Of a stretch of 36,320 nucleotides of DNA, positions 34,065 to 36,320 are shown one piece after another (position 1 is the stretch's first letter; every line of letters begins with the position of its first letter). Both the position numbers and the translations under genes were made by a program. The notes beneath the pieces are model-generated. The model saw only the letters and a program-made list of their open reading frames with translations, did not search any database and was not told the DNA's origin. Origin of the DNA: Actibacterium atlanticum (lineage in GTDB: Bacteria; Pseudomonadota; Alphaproteobacteria; Rhodobacterales; Rhodobacteraceae); assembly GCF_000671395.1 (NCBI RefSeq), contig NZ_AQQY01000015.1, forward strand, positions 1 through 36,320, written 5' to 3'.

Positions 34065-36080
34065 CTAGACCCAAAAGTCATCCGTCACTTCGATCGCGCT
34101 GGCTGCTTCATCAAACGTATCGCGACCAAAAACGATGTATGTTGACCCAGCATTTTGAACTCCATTGGGATCAGCATTTATGCTGCCGATAATGAGATCA
34201 TCAATGCCATCCGCATTGAAATCTCCGGCTGCAGATATCGTTGTCAGCACCGAGTCTGGAGCATTGTTGATACCTGCGATTTTGAAACCATTGGTGCCAT
34301 CAAGATCAAATGGACTTACGAGTTCTTCGAAGCCTTCATCGGTTCCGAACACAACATACGCGTTGCTATCGCTGGTATCTGCAAAGATGATATCATCAAT
34401 TCCGTCATCATTAACATCACCGGCAGAACTAACCATGAATCCGTAGCTATCAAACTCGCCTATGCCTTCAATCTTGAAGCCGTTGGTGCCATCAAGATCT
34501 CTGAGAGCCAAGGTCGCATCAAACCCTTGAGATGAACCGAAAACGACATACGCTTCTACATTTTCACTTCCGTCTATCGAACTCGTGTTTGCAGCACCGA
34601 TTATGATATCAGAAACGCCATCACCATTTACGTCCCCTGCAGCACTTAGGGAGAAGCCAGCGTAGTCATACTGGTCTGCGCCTTCGATTACAAAGCCATT
34701 GCTGCCATTTAGTTCATCAGGGTTCAAAGTGGCCTCGAAACCTGCTTCGGAGCCAAAAACGACATAGGCCTGGCCGGCCCGACTGCTACCTTCCTCCGAA
34801 AACCCAACCACGATGTCATCAATGCCATCACCATTTATGTCGCCGGCATTTGAGACCGCCGATACAGCGTTTTCTTCGCCTATGACAAACCCGTTCGTTC
34901 CATCAATGCCATCTAGTTCCAATAGCGGACCAAAACCTGAAACAGACCCAAATATGATATAATTATCTACGATTATATCATCTATGCCGTCGCCATTTAT
35001 ATCGCCAGCACCACTTACTGCCGCACCAAAAGACTTTTCATCGCCTTGGATCAAAAAGCCGTTGTTGCCAGAAAGATCCGTGAGATTCAGGTGTGAACCC
35101 AACCCGTCATTCGACCCGAACACGACATATGCCTTTCCATTGCTAGAGGAGTCAGGGCCAAACACATTTGGGGCGCCGATAATTATATCATCGACTCCAT
35201 CTCCATTTACGTCTCCGGCCGCGCTCACTTGAAACCCGATATAGTCTAGCGGAGCGCCCCCTTGGATTGTCACGCCATTCGAACCATCTAGGTCCGAGAG
35301 CTCAAAGGCTTCACTGTTCCAGCTATCAGAACCAAACAGAATATAAACTTCTCCTGCAACTGTCTGGTCATTCGGATTAGCCCGGGGAGCACTAATGATC
35401 ACATCATCTATGCCGTCACCATTCACATCCCCAGCTATACTGACAGAGTAGCCACTTTTATCGCTTTGACCTTTGCCGTTGATCACAAAGCCATTACTCA
35501 CGTGCAGTTCTTGAAGCTCAATGACAGCTGGGAACACCTCCTCCTCGGTAGGAGCGAACATGAAATCGGTTGCAACCAAATTGTTCGCCTCTACCCCTGT
35601 AAGAAAAATCCAACCATTCGCTGCAGAAAGAAAAGTACCAGACGATAGATGGAAAAGCTTTAAGTCTTCAAAGGTAATACTTAGTTCGCTTAGATCTAGA
35701 GTATCAATTCCAGTTTCAAAATCAGAAACGATGCTACCTTGATTTACACTGATAAATTCAAAGGTATCTGCGCCGGTTCCGCCAACCAGAACATCTCGTT
35801 CACCTTGGCTGACCAACCTATCGTCTCCAGCACCACCGAGAATATAGTCTTTTCCTTCTCCGCCATCGAGATAATCATTATTGTCGAGACCTAGTAAAAT
35901 GTCATTTCCGGCATGGCCATAAATTTCGTCATCACTCTCTGTACCCACAAGGATATTGTCTCCGTACGTTCCGTTTTGAAGGAGCCAAGTCTCTCGCAGG
36001 TCGCTCCTTGCAGCATGGAAGTGCGAGCTATGATGAAACGCAAAGGAGTATTTGTAAGGGAAGGATTTTGACACTTGCAA
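34065..36080 (-). CDS. Secreted RTX plus seven-FG-GAP beta-propeller protein
   Basis: The 671-residue ORF has Ca-binding RTX nonapeptides near the N-terminus (about 46-100, GTESDDEIYGHAGNDILLG and GGAGDDRL), a serralysin-like GADTFEF segment, and then seven FG-GAP repeats with the core AGDVNGDGIDDIII (GD at about residues 218, 290, 360, 414, 483, 554 and 620). Seven fits one complete integrin-like propeller. The C-terminus ends TDDFWV, acidic then hydrophobic, like type I secretion signals. It is AT-richer than its neighbours. No ATG starts the frame; TTG at 36080 or GTG at 36074 are the options and neither has a ribosome binding site, so the N-terminus is unsure or the gene is truncated. Confidence 0.85.
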   Translation of the reverse strand: MQVSKSFPYKYSFAFHHSSHFHAARSDLRETWLLQNGTYGDNILVGTESDDEIYGHAGNDILLGLDNNDYLDGGEGKDYILGGAGDDRLVSQGERDVLVGGTGADTFEFISVNQGSIVSDFETGIDTLDLSELSITFEDLKLFHLSSGTFLSAANGWIFLTGVEANNLVATDFMFAPTEEEVFPAVIELQELHVSNGFVINGKGQSDKSGYSVSIAGDVNGDGIDDVIISAPRANPNDQTVAGEVYILFGSDSWNSEAFELSDLDGSNGVTIQGGAPLDYIGFQVSAAGDVNGDGVDDIIIGAPNVFGPDSSSNGKAYVVFGSNDGLGSHLNLTDLSGNNGFLIQGDEKSFGAAVSGAGDINGDGIDDIIVDNYIIFGSVSGFGPLLELDGIDGTNGFVIGEENAVSAVSNAGDINGDGIDDIVVGFSEEGSSRAGQAYVVFGSEAGFEATLNPDELNGSNGFVIEGADQYDYAGFSLSAAGDVNGDGVSDIIIGAANTSSIDGSENVEAYVVFGSSQGFDATLALRDLDGTNGFKIEGIGEFDSYGFMVSSAGDVNDDGIDDIIFADTSDSNAYVVFGTDEGFEELVSPFDLDGTNGFKIAGINNAPDSVLTTISAAGDFNADGIDDLIIGSINADPNGVQNAGSTYIVFGRDTFDEAASAIEVTDDFWV

Positions 36081-36320
<240 letters not shown>

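Noticed and set aside
34100-35480. Regular spaced repeats that could suggest a CRISPR array
   Set aside because: The repeats are degenerate, about 160-215 bases apart and in frame; they encode FG-GAP blades.

Overview
The window reads as chromosomal DNA of a marine alphaproteobacterium of the Rhodobacterales (Roseobacter group). Support comes from the high GC of most of the sequence, the 44-residue aa3-type cytochrome oxidase subunit IV, the start of an ETF-ubiquinone oxidoreductase, an acyl-CoA dehydrogenase of the DmdC-like type, a plant-type glutamate-cysteine ligase, the pyrB-pyrC-plsY cluster and an alphaproteobacterial initiator tRNA. Nearly all of it is dense housekeeping DNA in short operons; no phage, transposase or CRISPR array was seen. 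Calls rest on motif recognition by eye, without database searches.

Layout. 1-3.5 kb: start of ETF-QO (leftward), then greA, an unknown membrane protein and azlC/azlD (rightward), meeting a leftward lipoprotein. 3.5-7 kb: leftward coxIV, and an acyl-CoA dehydrogenase / MBL hydrolase / DUF6173-like operon. 7-14.4 kb: a TsaC/Sua5-type tRNA modification enzyme convergent with YqgE, then a DsbD N-domain-like secreted protein convergent with a two-gene RND efflux operon. 14.5-16.4 kb: leftward moaB, a metallophosphoesterase and a uracil-DNA glycosylase with overlapping ends. 16.5-21.4 kb: rightward pyrB, a small membrane protein, a catalytically degenerate dihydroorotase, plsY, a membrane protein, a YHS protein and a DUF805 protein. 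21.5-24.3 kb: leftward rsmE, a membrane protein and gshA. 24.3-27.5 kb: ubiA, a BON/OmpA-like envelope protein and a coiled-coil membrane protein. 27.6-30.9 kb: leftward uvrC, pgsA, moaD, moaE. 31.2-33.9 kb: leftward sppA-like peptidase, a tiny CxxC protein, a Ca/Na antiporter and an SDR. 34.1-36.1 kb: a noticeably AT-richer gene for an RTX plus seven-FG-GAP protein, next to the 3' end of tRNA-fMet.

Functional links: moaB, moaD and moaE serve molybdopterin synthesis from two loci. pyrB with an inactive pyrC matches the structural pseudo-dihydroorotase arrangement known for class A aspartate transcarbamoylases. The acyl-CoA dehydrogenase and ETF-QO belong to the same electron path to ubiquinone, whose synthesis needs ubiA. 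plsY and pgsA both act in phospholipid synthesis.

The most unusual sequence features are an in-frame palindromic insert of exactly 21 codons inside rsmE, loss of most metal ligands in the dihydroorotase, loss of three of four Fe-S cysteines in the uracil-DNA glycosylase, a 56-codon CxxC microprotein between sppA and the antiporter, and the AT-rich RTX/FG-GAP gene beside tRNA-fMet, which has no convincing start codon.
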